DNA of 64,000 nt from Rhabdophis nuchalis (GCA_039707465.1 CM077643.1:374641419-374705418), one strand, 5' to 3'. Counted from the first letter of the stretch, positions 1 to 12,500 are shown. A program made the numbers and translations. Notes: generated from the sequence alone by a model not told the origin.

Positions 1-1455
1 CTCTGCCCAGTTGCTGGGTGGGCATGACAATGGTGGGCATGGCCTAGTTGACCTCCTGTACCATGGTGAGGCTTTCCTTGAGCCTCCAGGGAGGCGAAAA
101 AAGCCTCCCTAGGATCTGGAGTCCCTCTGGAGGCAGAAATGAGCCCATTTCCAGTATTCCCAAACTTCCAGTAGGCCCGTTTTTGCCCTCCTCGAACCTC
201 TGCATGCACCCTGCACTGACCTGCATCCAAAACGGGCCATGTGGGGACTTCTGGGAGGGGAGGGTGGGGCGGGGCAGGGCCAGCCTGGAGTGGGATTTGG
301 GGGTTCTCCAAACTGCCCAGAATCTTAGCTAGAGGTTCTCTCAAACCCCTGCAAACCCCCAGGAGCCCATCCCTGATCTGACTCATGATGGGATTTGTAG
401 GTATGTTTAACATCAGTGCTAGGCTCAATGGGAAACAAAATCCTGAATGAAACCAGTTCCCAGAATGGGTTGAGAAGAGGCCACAGAAAAATAGTAGGAG
501 TGTAAGTGTGTGTGTTTGGGGGGAGGGGTCCCAACAATATGAGACTGGGCTAATTGACTCCCAAGAGCACACTATTGATTGTAAGTACTGTACTGAATTG
601 GAAGTTTATGTCTTTGGAATAATACTTAATTCTGACAAGGGAGAAAAAAATACCTTCCAGGCAAAAAGAAGAAGCTAGTGGCCTGGTATCTGGTCTTCCC
701 AATCCTAGTCCACCTGTTAGTCACCACACTATGCTGGCTCTCCTATTTGATTTCCTGTGTTACCTCATCTCTACTCTGGATATTTTCAAGCGTTTGTTTG
801 TCTCTCACTTTGCAGTACAGTTGCTGGATAAAATAGTTGGGGCTACTTGGCATGAAATTCCATGAAAAGATAACACCGGCTTTCAGAAAACAGAAATGTT
901 GAATCCTCAAACAAACTATGAACAGGGGCAGGAGGGGACTGGAAAGCAGACATCAAGTATAATGGGAAGACTTCACTTTGATATATGGCACCAGAGCTGT
1001 TATTAATGGTGTTTGAAGGCTTACCTTTAAAAATTTAGAGGGGGGTATTTATTATGTCACTGCTCTGGGTCTATGATCTATAGATGAGCTAAGAATATTT
1101 GCCCAGAATTTCTGCAGCAGATGAGGGTTACGGCTAGATCTTGAGCCTTTAATTAACTCTTTAATCCATATTTGCATGTGCATTTACTCACAAAGTCTTT
1201 GGCTGGTTTCCTATAAGTCCTTTCAAACCAATGGATTCAGGATTGTAACTCTATTAACAGCGTTATACAAAATGCATGGAAATGTAGCTCTAATTAAAAG
1301 ATAAGAGTGTTTTAAAAGCTGTATTAGATTGGAGTAACCTTCAGGTTTCCCCAGGAATTTATCTTAGATCCCAAGGAATTTGACAGACTGGTCGGATGGC
1401 TAAAAGAAACAAGGATCAATAAGCAGCCTCCACTTCAGCCGCATGCCTGGCTAAA
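1..1455. other. Intergenic, no gene seen
   Basis: The first 350 bases are GC-rich with open frames on both strands but no recognisable protein. The rest is AT-rich unique sequence with no splice-bounded or family-matching frame. Confidence 0.5.
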
Positions 1456-1458
1456 GAC

Positions 1459-1489
<31 letters not shown>

Positions 1490-2113
1490 TATTTTATTAA
1501 ATTTATACCCCGCCCTTCTCCTAAAAAAGGACCCAGGGCGGCGCACAGACATCATTAAAATCATACAAAAATACAAAATTGTTAAAAACTAATTAAATAT
1601 TCCCTGTGCTAAAATTAATAAAACTCTAAAATTTAAAAATTATCCCTATAAAAATTATCCCTATCAAAGTCAGAACGGGGGTTATGCTAGGCCGGCTTGT
1701 TGAAATAAATGGGTTTTAAGACATTGGCGGAAAAGGCGGAGGTCCACAATGGTGCGTAGATTGGGGGGTAGGTCGTTCCAGAGGGCAGGGCCCGCCACAG
1801 AGAAGGCTCTTCCCCTGGGCACCGCCAACCGGCATTGCCCGGCCGACGGTACCCTGAGAAGGCCCTCTCTGTGGGAGCGGATCGGTCGAAGGGATGTATG
1901 GGGCAGGAGGTGGTCACGAATATAGCTAGGCCCCGAGCCATGGAGCGCTTTGAAGATGGTCGTCAGCACCTTGAAGCGCACCCGAAAGGCCACAGGTAGC
2001 CAGTGCAGCTCGCGCGGGAGTGGTGTTATGTGGGATTGCCTTGAGGCACCCATAATTACCCACGCGGCAGCATTCTGGACCAACTGCAGATTCTGGACCA
2101 ACTGTAATATGGT
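1459..2113 (-). mobile_element. L2/CR1-group LINE, 3' end, reverse orientation
   Basis: Read on the minus strand, this is the C-terminal part of the LINE reverse-transcriptase ORF (LHWLPVAF, PIRSHREGLL, ALWNDLPP), followed by a 3' UTR with the CCGCCCTGGGTCC motif and an AATAAA-rich tail that has grown into a TTTA microsatellite at 1459-1500. It is 5' truncated. An 18-base stretch (ttggtccagaatctgcag-like) is duplicated at its 5' edge. Confidence 0.85.
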
Positions 2114-2328
2114 CAGGTATTACTTTACCTGATGTAGTGTAAGGCAGAGAATTCAATTCCATAAAACTAATTTCTCCAATCTAGCATTTTCCAGATACTG
2201 TATATTCAGATATCAATGAATAATGTTGTTGTTAGTTGTCTATGACACGATCCCTTTCAAAGAAACTATAGGAAAGCAAGTTTGAGACCACAGCATAGTA
2301 TGGGGGCAGGAATAGGGAAGGTCTAGCT

Positions 2329-2468
2329 CAGGGGTGTCAAACTCATATCATCACACCAGTGTCACATGTCGTATCAGGAGTTTCCCACCACCACCTTTGC
2401 TAAACCGGGAGTGGGTGTGACCAGCATGTGATGCATCCGGCCAGTGGGCTGGGAGTTTGTCAGCCCTG
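2329..2468. mobile_element. Short hAT-like element, family CAGGGGTGTCAAACTC
   Basis: Terminal inverted repeats of the form CAGGGGTGTCAAACTC and GAGTTTGTCAGCCCTG are flanked by a perfect 8-bp duplication GTCTAGCT at 2321-2328 and 2469-2476. It has no coding capacity, so it was mobilised in trans. Confidence 0.85.
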
Positions 2469-2649
2469 GTCTAGCTTTTCCATTCCCTGATCTTAATTCA
2501 AAGTACAGCCTTTGTGTTTTCTATTTCCATAAGAAAAATGCCCTCTGTGCATCTGGGAGGTTATTCTCATTCAAGACTACAGAGTTGCTTGGTGCTGGCA
2601 GTCTGGGGGAGTGATGTTACATAATAAGATCCACGAGGGGAGGAGAAAG

Positions 2650-2925
2650 ATATGGATTTTGGCAATTATCCTCATGGAACCTCTGTGCCCAAAGGTAGTG
2701 TATCTCTGAGTACCAAGAGAACTAAGGAGAAGTTTCCTAACGGTGAGAGCAATCTACCAATGGAACAGCTTGCCTTCAGAAGTTGTAGATCCTCCATCAC
2801 TGAAGGCTTTCAAAAAGAGACTAGACAATTATTTATCTGAAATGGTATAAAGTGTGTCTTGCTTGAGCAGAGGGTTGGACTAGACTTCCAAGGTTCCTTC
2901 CAACTCTTATGTTCTATGTACACCA
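2650..2925 (+). mobile_element. CR1 LINE 3' end
   Basis: Diverged CR1 ORF2 C-terminus (FLTVR..WNSLP-like frame, 2652-2840, with damage), followed by the CR1 tail GGTTGGACTAGA..CCAAGG..CCTTCCAACTCTTATG. It ends near 2925. Confidence 0.75.
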
Positions 2926-3870
2926 AAGGTGAACCTCGGAAGACAAGATGAGCTACAGGTCCACCTACTCTGATGCTGTCCATACTGAGGACCTCTAGTT
3001 CTCTTGGGTTTCAGATATGAGTATTTCCATTCCTAGCAGGAGAGGCAAAACAAACATGGCATCTGCTAAGCTACAGGTTGTCTCTCAGGTGAAAATCCTC
3101 TCTGTGAATTTCCTAAAGCCATTTGATTAGCTGATTCAGGAGAGAGGATGCTGGACAAGTTGGACTTCTGGCTAATTCAGAAGGGCTATTTTTGTCTTTG
3201 GAAACTATCTTCCTTAATGCTCATTAATCATTGCTCACCTGATTCTGCAGCCTCAGTGATGTCTCTAGGAGCTTATATGCAATATGCTACACCTCAGTGC
3301 AGGCTCTTCCTGGTCAATATCCCAAATCAACAACTCCTCGGTCTCATTTTTCACTCCCCTCAGCTTCAGAATCGACTTGGGATGATATAATGTTCTCCAT
3401 AACCTGACGGTCCAGAGAGACTGCAGGTTCACTCAATACTGAGCCACTGTGACAAGCCTTGGACCCTCTTCAGGGCTTGATGGATCATTTCCTCAGCTTG
3501 ATTTCATACATCTTCAGGCTTCCAAAGAAGGCCTGACAAATCTAATTGGTGTCGTTTCACCCAGGACTCTGTGGCAAGTGCTGACAAAACAGTTTTTTCT
3601 AAAGGAGCATGGCTGAACTGGCTGTAATGTATATACAGAAGGGAAAGAAAATCCTGATTTGAAATCAGGTGCTCAAGGGTCATAAAATATCATAAAATCA
3701 CATGATTGAAATGGACATCAAAGGACATTTAGCCCATTCTCTGCTAAGAAAGGTTAGAAGCTACTCAAGCGTCTGCTTTAAAATTTCTAACCAAGAAGCA
3801 TGAAGCAAACTCCTGGTCCCGACAAAAAACCCTTTTAGTAATTTACTGCAAATTCTGCTCATTCACATCC
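2926..3870. other. Intergenic, no gene seen
   Basis: Unique-looking sequence. The longest frames have no family motifs and no plausible splice context. Confidence 0.4.
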
Positions 3871-4356
3871 ATCAAAGCCTTTCAAGGGAGGATTTACAGC
3901 CACAGACCTTATCTGGCTTGGAGAGCTGCCAGGCCGATATCTGCAAAACCTGGCAAGGAGTCTCAGAGAGTCACGAACCAATTAAGTGAACTAATTGTCT
4001 CTTGTAAATATCCCTCCCCTTTTGCTCCTCTTCTATTTCCTCTGGGAGGGGCCATTCATCGTCCACCTGTGGCCTTACTTACAAGTCAACTTCTATTCTT
4101 TAGCTGTTCCCTTTGTCTGGCAACTCTGTGCATGCACACACTGGGAACAGGCTCCAGCTGTTCGTCTGCCTCACTGATGTCTGACTCTGAAGGCAACTGA
4201 TAACTAGCATACGGCTCTGGTCCCCATTCTGCCTCTGACACAGAGCCCTCCTTAGAGCCTTCCCCAGACTTCAGGACTTGCCCATGTTCCTCCCCAACTT
4301 CCTCACTGTCCGAATCTGCTGCCAGCTCCACTGGCCACTGGCGGGCCACAACACAA
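3870..4356 (-). repeat. Unidentified LTR-like repeat, copy 1
   Basis: On the minus strand it starts TGTTGTGGCCCGC and is homologous to the plus-strand copy at 20918-21463. Shared blocks include GGACAGTGAGGA and GGGGAAGGCTC. The minus frame reads as a short acidic protein (SDSEEVGEEHG). It could be a solo LTR or a non-autonomous element. No second LTR, and no gag or pol, is present. Confidence 0.45.
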
Positions 4357-4380
4357 AGCAAGATTTCTAGAGGGGGGAGG

Positions 4381-5775
4381 TGACTGAATGCTACCACATG
4401 TTTATTGGACCCGTGTCCCTCCTGGTTGGTACTGGCCTCCTGGGAGGTGACACGATGCTGGCTCCAGGTAATAGTGAACGCTTCCTTGAGTGAGGGTTTC
4501 TTGCCGGCCGCCTTGAAAGAGGCGGTCATGAGACCCCTCCTCAAGAAGCCTTCCCTGGACCCAGCGTTGTTACTTAATTTGTGTTGGCAGGAGGGCAGAG
4601 GTCGACGTCAAGGCCCCTCACGTGTGGGGTGCCTCAGGGGTCGGTCCTCTTGCCCCTCCTGTTCAACACCTATATGAAGCCGCTGGGCGAGATCATCCAT
4701 GGTTTGGGGTGGAGTACCATCTGTATGCTGATGATACTCAGTTATACATATCCACCCCCAACCACCCCAGCGATGCCGTTGAAGTGATGAACCGGTGTCT
4801 GGAGGCGGTGCGGGCCTGGATGGGGAGTAACAAACTTTGACTCAACCCGTCCAAGACCGAGTGGCTGTGGTTTCCAGCGCCCCGGTACATCCAGCTGACT
4901 CCAACGCTGGCTATCGGGGGCGAGTCACTAGCCCCCGTAGAAAGGACCCGCAACTTAGGCGTCCTCCTGGACTCACGGCTTTCCTTGGATGACCATGTGA
5001 TGGCCGTAACCAGGGGAGCCTTTTACCAGGTTCGCCTGGTATGCCAGTTGCGCCCCTTCCTTGACGGGGACGCCCTTCGCACAGTCACTCAAGCTTTCGT
5101 TACCTCCCGCCTAGACTATTGCAATGCTCTCTACATGGGGCTCCCCTTGAGGTGCACCCGGAGGCTCCAGTAAGTGCAGAATGTGACTGCGCGGGGGATT
5201 TTGGAAGCCTCACGGCACTCCCATGTAACACCCCTCCTGCGCGAGCTGCACTGGCTGCCGGTGGCCTTCCGGGTGCACTTCAAGGTGTTGGTGACCATCT
5301 TTAAATCGCTCCATGGCACAGGGCCTAGCTATTTGCGGGACCGTCTCCTACCACACACCTCCCTTCGACCGATCCGGTCCCACAGAAAGGGCCTCCTCAG
5401 GGTGCCGTCTGCCGGTCAATGCCGGTTGGCGGCACCCAGGGGAAGGGCCTTCTCTGTGGCAGGTCCAGCCCTCTGGAACGACCTACCCCCCCGAACTTCG
5501 TACCATCACAGTCCTTCGCCTCTTTCGCCAATCACTTAAAACGCACTTATTTCACCTAGCTGGCCTAGCTTAGACTCTAGATTAGATATAATGTTAATTG
5601 ATAGGGTAGTGGATTCGAATATTTTTAGCACAGGTTACTTAATTTAATTGTATTTTAATGTTGTGACTGTATTTATTGGGTGTTTGTATGTCATTTTTAA
5701 TTTCCTGTGCACCGCCCTGAGTCCGCTGGGGAGATAGGAGCAGTATAGAAATTGAATAAAACATAAACATAAATA
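4381..5775 (+). mobile_element. L2/CR1-group LINE, internally deleted and decayed
   Basis: Reverse-transcriptase ORF remains: [17 protein letters not shown], then a jump at about 4575-4585 that lacks roughly 360 bases present in the copy at 6.6-8.5 kb, then TCGVPQGSV, YADDTQLYIS, SRLDYCNALYMGLP and ALWNDLPP. Several frameshifts and stops follow. The 3' UTR carries the CCGCCCTGAGTCC motif and ends in AATAAAACATAAA. Confidence 0.88.
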
Positions 5776-6495
5776 TAAACATTACTCAGAAAGTATTTTA
5801 AAAGGTATATTTTTTTGTAATATGGGCCTCCCGCTTAAGTTTGGAAATGGTGCAATCTTTGTTTTGAACAACACGTGGAAAAAAATAAGAGCAGATGGCC
5901 TATAATAGACCGACTGGTAAATTCTTGAAATGCTTTCTGAAATGCTTTGTGCTGGGAGGTAGCTTTGCATATCCACGTCTCATCCTTTGATTTCCCTACA
6001 CAGCCTTTCTGTTGTGATTGTTTAGCAGAAGGGGGTGATGTTATACAGTGGAAAAAGAACCACCCCACCTACACATAAACACTGACTTCCACAACTTCTG
6101 AAGCTTTGGAAAAATATTTGGGCAGGGGAGGAAAAACCCCTCAAGTGAAACAGAAAAAGCAAACAGCCCAATGAAGACTGAGCATATCAAATGATGATCG
6201 AGTACTTGGGGAAAAACCAGAACAATTGAGACAGTGGGTCCTGGCATTTTGTAGAGGCAGCCTTGGGTGACTAACTAAAACAGTAAACAGAAATACTTGG
6301 CATTGCCACATGTTGCCAAGTCCATTTGTTAGAGTGTGTTCGATGACTGATGAATAAATGAAATTAAGACATTTGAGCATGAATAAACCATTAAAATTAT
6401 AATCTGAGATTTGATTTGAGCTTGGCTAAATATGGTTTTCAAAATACAGTGTTGCAATTCGATGTGTAAAAGCTTGAGATGAAATTTGACATCAG
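5776..6495. other. Intergenic, no gene seen
   Basis: AT-rich sequence with overlapping frames but no recognisable product. Confidence 0.4.
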
Positions 6496-6499
6496 AAAG

Positions 6500-6620
6500 T
6501 TTTTTATTTACTTATTTTCGGATTTATACCCCGCCCTTCTCCCTGTTAGGACCCAGGGCGGCGCACAGGCATTATCAAAACCATAACAAAAAACAATATA
6601 CATCATTAAAAACATATTTT
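6500..6620 (-). mobile_element. L2/CR1-group LINE 3' tail, left half of a split copy
   Basis: Reverse-oriented 3' UTR (CCGCCCTTCTCC, GGACCCAGGGCGGCGCACAG). Its continuation, which contains the gtgctaaaa block, is found at 8553-8640, on the other side of the plus-strand LINE. The two halves therefore look like one older copy broken by insertion. Confidence 0.7.
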
Positions 6621-8552
6621 TATGTTTTTATGTTTGCAGAGGGGCGGGAAGCCCCTCTGCAGGGTCGAGCAGAGGAATTTGGAGTTTTCCTGCAGGACAA
6701 AATCACTCAGATTCGGAACGAGCTGCCCTCCACTAGTGGTCCGGTCGAGGTGTCCGGTGCTGGTCTTGAGATAACACCCTTGAGATAACACCCTGGGAGG
6801 AGTTTGTTACTACCGAGGATATGGACAGGTTGCGGAGGAACCTTAGAGCCACCACATGTTTATTGGACCCGTGCCCCTCCTGGCTTGTACTGGCATCCTG
6901 GGAGGTGACACGAGGCTGGCTCCAGGGTATTGTGAATTCATCTCTGAGTGAGGGGTCCTTGCCTACCGTCTTGAAAGAGGCGGTGGTGAGGCCCCTCCTC
7001 AAGAAACCATCCCTGGACCCAGCTTTATTAGAGAACTATCGTCCCGTCTCCAACCTTCACTTTTTAGTGAAGGTTGTTGAGAGTGTGGTGGCTCAACAGT
7101 TTCCCCGACATCTGGAGGAAGTTGATTATCTAGACCCGCGCCAGTCCGGCTTCCGGCCCGGTCACAGCACTGAGACGTCATTGGTCGCGTTGGTGGATGA
7201 TCTCTGGAGGGCACAGGATAGAGGTTGTTCCTCTATCCTTGTCCTATTAGATCTCTCAGCGGCTTTTGATACCATCGACCATGGTATCTTATTGCACTGA
7301 TTGGGGGGGTTGGGGCTGAGAGGCACTGTTTTACGGTGGTTCTCGTCCTACCTCTCTGGTCAGTCGCAATGGGTGTTGGCAGGAGGGCAGAGGTCGTCCC
7401 CGAGGCCCTTCACATGTGGGGTTCCTCAGGGGTCGGTCCTCTCGCCACTCCTGTTCAACACCTACATGAAGCCGCTGGGTGAGATCATCCGTGGTTTTGG
7501 GGTGGAATACCATCTGTACGCTGATGACACTCAGTTGTACATATCCACCCCAAACCACCCCAACGATGCCGTCGAGGTGCTGTCCCGGTGTCTGGAGGCC
7601 GTACGGATCTGGATGGGTAGTAACAAACTCAAGCTCAACCCATCCAAGACCGAGTGGCTGTGGTTTCCGGCACCCCGGTTCAGCCAGATAAGTCCAAAAC
7701 TGGCCATTGGGGGCGAACAACTGGCCCCAGTGGAGAGGGCGCGCAACTTGGGCGTCCTCCTGGATTCCCGGCTGTCCATGGAGGACCATGTGGTGGCCGT
7801 GGCCAGGGGGGCGTTCTATCAGGTACGCCTGATACGCCAGTTGCGCCCCTTACTGGACCGGGGAGCCCTTCGCACAGTCACTCAAGCGCTTGTGACATCC
7901 CGGCTGGACTACTGTAATGCTCTCTACATGGGGCTCCCCTTGAGGTGCACTCGAAAGCTACAGTTAGTACAGAATGCGGCCACGCGGGTGATTATGGCTG
8001 CCACAAGGCAAACCCACGTAACACCTCTCCTGCGCGAGCTGCACTGGCTGCCTGTGGCCTTTCGAGTGCGCTTCAAGGTGCTGACGACCATCTTCAAATC
8101 GCTCCATGGCTCGGGGCCTAGCTATATACGAGACCGCCTCCTGCCCCATACATCCCTTCGTCCGATCCGCTCCCACAGAGAGGGTCTTCTTCGGGTGCCG
8201 TCGGCGGGGCAATGCCGGTTGGCGACACCCAGGGGAAGGGCCTTCTCTGTGGCGGGCCCGGCCCTCTGGAACGACCTACCCCCCGACCTCCGCACTATCT
8301 CGGACCTCCGCCTCTTCTGCCAACGTCTTAAGACGTATCTATTCCAACAAGCCGGCCTAGGATAGCCCCCCGTTTCTGACTTTTTAAGAAAATTTATAAT
8401 TTGGTAAGGGTTTTAACATTGGTTTTAGCACGGGTTTACTAATTTAATACATTTTAATTGATATTTATTGTATTTTGTGTTTTTAAATGATGCCTGTGCG
8501 CCGCCCTGGGTCCTACCAAGGAGAAGGGGTATAAATTTAATAAAAAATAAAA
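6621..8552 (+). mobile_element. L2/CR1-group LINE, young 5'-truncated copy with nearly intact reverse transcriptase
   Basis: The reverse-transcriptase frame runs from 6821 to 8365, about 515 codons, with one in-frame TGA at 7298-7300. Motifs in order: [57 protein letters not shown] at 7517-7528, KTEWLWF, RNLGVLLDS, SRLDYCNALYMGLP and ALWNDLPPDLR. A 14-bp tandem duplication at 6767-6794 shifts the frame from the upstream part (6636-6788). It ends with the CCGCCCTGGGTCC 3' UTR motif and a TTTAATAAAAAATAAA tail. Endonuclease and ORF1 are missing through 5' truncation. Confidence 0.93.
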
Positions 8553-8640
8553 AAATTAAATTATTAAACCCGTGCTAAAAACCCATTTAACACCCTGCAA
8601 ATTACAATTTATATATAAAAAGTCAGAATGATGCTACGCA
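8553..8640 (-). mobile_element. L2/CR1-group LINE, right half of the split copy
   Basis: Reverse-oriented 3' UTR containing the gtgctaaaa block, ending in the AAGTCAGAA motif that precedes the ORF end in the other reverse copies (compare 1610-1680). Confidence 0.6.
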
Positions 8641-9118
8641 ATCATGCTAAGTGATGCTACGCAATTCCTTCTCTTTCATTTCAGAAGCCCCAGCCAGTAA
8701 GTTAAATAACTAACTTACTCATTATGGAGAAGAAGATGTATTAGATGCCACAGTGTTACCAGGAAGCAGACTAGTTTTACTTCACTTAAAATTGACTTAT
8801 TTGTTCTTCTTGTGGTCCAAGGGGTTTTCAACAAATTTCTCCAGGATCACAATTCAAAGGCACTAATTTTATTTTTCCATAATCACATGCTGCAGATAGG
8901 AAAACCAGGGTCTCGACAGTATTGTCAGCACTTCAATGTTTTGTCTAAAACTGTCAATGCAGTTATCCCAAACCACAGAAATATATTTATTTCATATCTA
9001 CAGCCCCCATCCTTGAATATTTTTGAGCTTAAGGAGATAAGATATGTTACTCATGAGGTTTACTTCTCCCCTATTTGCACTGGTTGTTATATAATCTTAG
9101 TTTTTTTTAAAAAATTAT

Positions 9119-9287
9119 TCAGCTGCAGAGCAACAGAAGAAGAGCAACTTAAAACTAGAAGAAATAAAACTTTACTGGAAGCCCTAATAATGGAGCAAAA
9201 ATATTTCAGATACAGAAAGAAAAGGCAAGAGGCTTTGGACAAAGACCTGATGCTTGGAAGAATTGAAGAATCAAATCAAATCAAATA
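9119..9287 (+). other. Unassigned coding-like segment, possible exon
   Basis: After a pyrimidine- and A-rich stretch ending TTATTCAG, an open frame of 55 codons runs to a TAA. The product is strongly charged and probably helical (TEEEQLKTRRNK, YRYRKKRQEALDKD-like). I recognise no family. It could be the last exon of a small gene or decayed transposon coding sequence. Its flanks, 8641-9118 and 9288-9535, show nothing recognisable. Confidence 0.2.
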
Positions 9288-9535
9288 AAAAAAGAGAGCA
9301 ACAACTAATGTTCTTCTGGTCTAAGCTGTATTATTTAACCAGCACAACTGAGGAGTGCCTAGAAAACTATTGCTGCTTGCACAAGAATTATTTTAAGGGA
9401 ATTTTAACAAGCAGTTCCTGGCAGACAGTCATGGTAAAATTATGTCTATTAGAACACGAGGCAGAAGCAGCTAAATGAGATAAATTATATGTGAATTGAA
9501 GGTCAAATATTAATTTTTTATTTTGATTGATTACA

Positions 9536-9930
9536 GATACTCCTTCATTTCTAGCCACAACTGAATCCAAAATTCCCTTTGCAAACAAAGACAGTTAAAT
9601 GAGTTTTGCCCTATATTATAACCTTTCTTGCCGCAGATGTTAATCCCTGCAGTTGTTAAGTTAGCAACATGGTTGTTACGTGAGTCTGCCTTCCCCATTG
9701 ACTTTGCTTGCCAGAAGACTGCAAAAGGTGATCATATGACCCGCACGTGTCATAAATACATGCCAATTGCCATGGGTCCAAATTTTGATACACAACCATA
9801 GGGGTGTTGCAACTTTGATAACATGACTATAGGGATAAGGGTGAACATCGGTCATAAGTTTTTTCACTGTTATTGTAATTTCAAACGGTCACTAAATGAA
9901 TGGTTGTAAGTCGAGGTTCATCGGTAGTGT
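9536..9930. repeat. Interspersed repeat, 'AGGYAGTCCTCRAC' family, partial copy
   Basis: Shares long blocks with 22273-22655: TTTTGCCC..CTTTCTTGCC.CAG, GTGATCA.ATGACC, TCATAAG, and AACGGTCACTAAATGAA..TTGTAAGTCGAGG. It lacks a clear left terminus. Another decayed copy lies at 12188-12500, and fragments lie near 12885 and 24395. Confidence 0.6.
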
Positions 9931-10069
9931 TATCATGTTGGGGTCATCTGTTAGCAACCACATGGATAGATTTTCTTTATGATGATCTTTTCATAACCCG
10001 GTCCTTCCAACGGTATGCCCATTGCCACTGTAACTGAAACCCTGCACCTTTTCTATGGTCATCCTATTC

Positions 10070-10377
10070 CAGAGGTGAAATCCAGCAGGTTCTGACAGGT
10101 TCTGGAGAACTGGTAGCGGAAATTTTGAGTAGTTCAGAGAACCAGTAGTGGAAATTTTGAGTAGTTCAGAGAACCGGTAGTGGAACTTTTGAGTAGTTCA
10201 GAGAACTGGCAAATGCCACCTCTGGCTGGCCCCAGAGTGGTGTGGGAATGGAGATTTTGCAGTACCCTTCCCCTGCCACACCCACCAAGCCACACCCACC
10301 AAGCCACACCACCAAGCCACACCACACTCCCCAAGCCACGCCCACAGAACCAGTAAAAAATGTGAATTTCACCACTG
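10070..10377. mobile_element. Short hAT-like element, family CAGAGGTGAAATTC
   Basis: Termini CAGAGGTGAAATCC and GAATTTCACCACTG are flanked by TCCTATTC (10062-10069) and TCTTATTC (10378-10385), an 8-bp duplication with one change. Inside are a threefold repeat of GGAAATTTTGAGTAGTTC and a run of CCACACCCACCAAG units. Confidence 0.8.
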
Positions 10378-10385
10378 TCTTATTC

Positions 10386-11940
10386 TCTTTTCTTCCACCT
10401 TTCCCATCACTAGACCTTTCTCCAGAGAGTTAGGTCTTTGTATAATGTGTCCAAGGTAAGATACAATTCCTTATTTCACATCAATAATACCTGGCTAATA
10501 CCACCAATCACTGTTACCCATTAAATGTGCGTTCATTATCTCTTCTTTCAAATATTGTCTGCAGCCCATCAGATCACATCAGGATGTTAACTATTAGATT
10601 CTGTAAGATGTTCCTACAAGGTAATCTATTACTGGTGTCAAGAATCAACTGTTTTAAGTCATCTACTGCCAGACAAGCTACTTCATGTCAGTTAACATTT
10701 GTCAGAGTAGCTACGGCTCATTTAACATTACCTGTTCTTGTTTATCAAACATTTACAAGAATATGTTTAGAACATAGTTTTAAGAACAATCTTTTGGAAC
10801 AGGTTTATATATACATTTCTTTATATCTTACCTTGCTGAGTTTAGAAGTCCACATAAACATTGTAGGTGGGGGTGGGCAGATGGGGCATGTCCCTCCCAA
10901 GAGCTTCCAGAGTCTAATTGTTACTACTTTTTCCTTTGCTGTATTGTTTGTGTTATCAGCAATTCACATGCACCGCACCACTGTACAGGAAAATATTTCA
11001 GCACCTGGCATTCAGCTGGTATCCTGTCTGAGAGGCCTGAATTGAACAATTCAGCCGACACCTACCATACACTCCTGAGGAGGAAACCTCAAGAAAATGT
11101 ACAATTGATGGAAGATACACCGTCCATGCATTGAAATAACAAAAATCAGGTTAACACTGAGGTCCTAGTATTCCCTGGAGAGAAAGAGCCACAGCATAGT
11201 GACAGACAAGTAACTCCGCCTCCAGAAGATTTCAGGCTCCTTAATCAAAAGAGATTCTGGTGGTACAGCTAGGAAACAATGTGGTGGATATTCAAATTTT
11301 TATTTTGAATATAGCGGCAGGTCGTAAATGATAAAGATGTAGGGTTTGCAAAAATGAGCATCTTCCAACACATCAAGAGAGGAAAGTGGTCTTTTGACCA
11401 AAGTTTTTCCCTGGAATGACCAAGTGCACCTAGCTTTGCCCCAATTTGATATAGCATCTGAAAGAGGCATTCACATATCCAATGTATGTGCATAGGCAAT
11501 ATATCCAGGTCAAACCTCTGCATTATCAATGTTCATAATCCAGAGATTTCACCTTTCAACGCTACTAAATGCATGGAGAAGCCTCTTTCTGGACATTCCA
11601 CCAAATGTAATATAAGCTGTAAGAGATAGTTTGGCATAGTAGACTCCACACTTTGTTACACTTCTCTCTGAGAAAATTGTCCTGTTTTCCTCCCACGTTT
11701 CATCTTGGTCTTCAAGTAATGCCCTTCAAACAAAAAGAGTGCTCCATGTAGAAATCTAGCATAACATATTTGATTTTTTAATTTCGAAATAACTTTGTGA
11801 GATCTCTACTTAAAATCTTTAACCAATATACCCCATTCCATCCAACAGTGCCTGGACAGCCTGGTCTCCATAGGATCAACAGAGATAGATACACTACTCA
11901 GAAAATCATGAATTGGAGAATTTAAATGCGGGACAAAGTA
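10386..11940. other. Intergenic, no gene seen
   Basis: The frame at 10527-11045 is 172 codons long but has no recognisable domain and no convincing start, so I do not call it a gene. The rest is unique AT-rich sequence. Confidence 0.4.
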
Positions 11941-11942
11941 CA

Positions 11943-11986
11943 CAAATTTTTGTCTGTCTATCTGCCTGCCTGCCTACCTCCCCACC

Positions 11987-12032
<46 letters not shown>

Positions 12033-12039
12033 ACATCTA

Positions 12040-12096
<57 letters not shown>

Positions 12097-12097
12097 C
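11943..12097 (+). repeat. Compound microsatellite (TGCC/TC)n-(AC)n-(TATC)n
   Basis: Three successive arrays: CT from about 11983, CA at about 12008-12034, and TATC from about 12036 to 12096. Confidence 0.95.
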
Positions 12098-12187
12098 AAA
12101 GTAATAGGTTTCATTCTTAATCTGCTCTTACTATTGAAGTATTTTGTAGCCTTCAGTTGGATTCTGCCTTCTTATTACTTAAATTCA

Positions 12188-12500
12188 TTGCAGTCAATTC
12201 TTGATACAACCGAGACCAGAATTTCTGTTGCTAATCAAGACAATTGTTGAGTGAAATGTTCCTGATTTTACAAAAAAAATTGTCATGATTGTAAAGCAAT
12301 TCATTGCAGTTGTTAAGGAAATCACGTGGTCATTAACCAAATCCAGTTTCCCCTATTGACTTTGTTTGTCAGAAGCCAGAAGTAACAATTGGAGGCTGCA
12401 ACTATGGAAAATACACACTGGTTGTTAGGAGCCCGAATTTTTATCATGTGACCATAGGATGCTGAGAGGTGTTGCAAGTAGGAAAATCAGTCTTCAGTCA
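12188..12500. repeat. Interspersed repeat, 'AGGYAGTCCTCRAC' family, decayed copy
   Basis: Matches the 22273-22655 element in its central part: TTGACTTTG.TTGTCAGAAG, GTTGTTAGGAGCCCGAATTTT and CATGTGACCATAGG. Confidence 0.5.

Noticed and set aside
10527..11045. A 172-codon plus-strand gene
   Set aside because: No domain, no initiation context and no splice borders; base composition is that of the flanks.
11913..12120. Ser/Leu/His/Tyr repeat proteins
   Set aside because: Translations of the CT/CA/TATC compound microsatellite.
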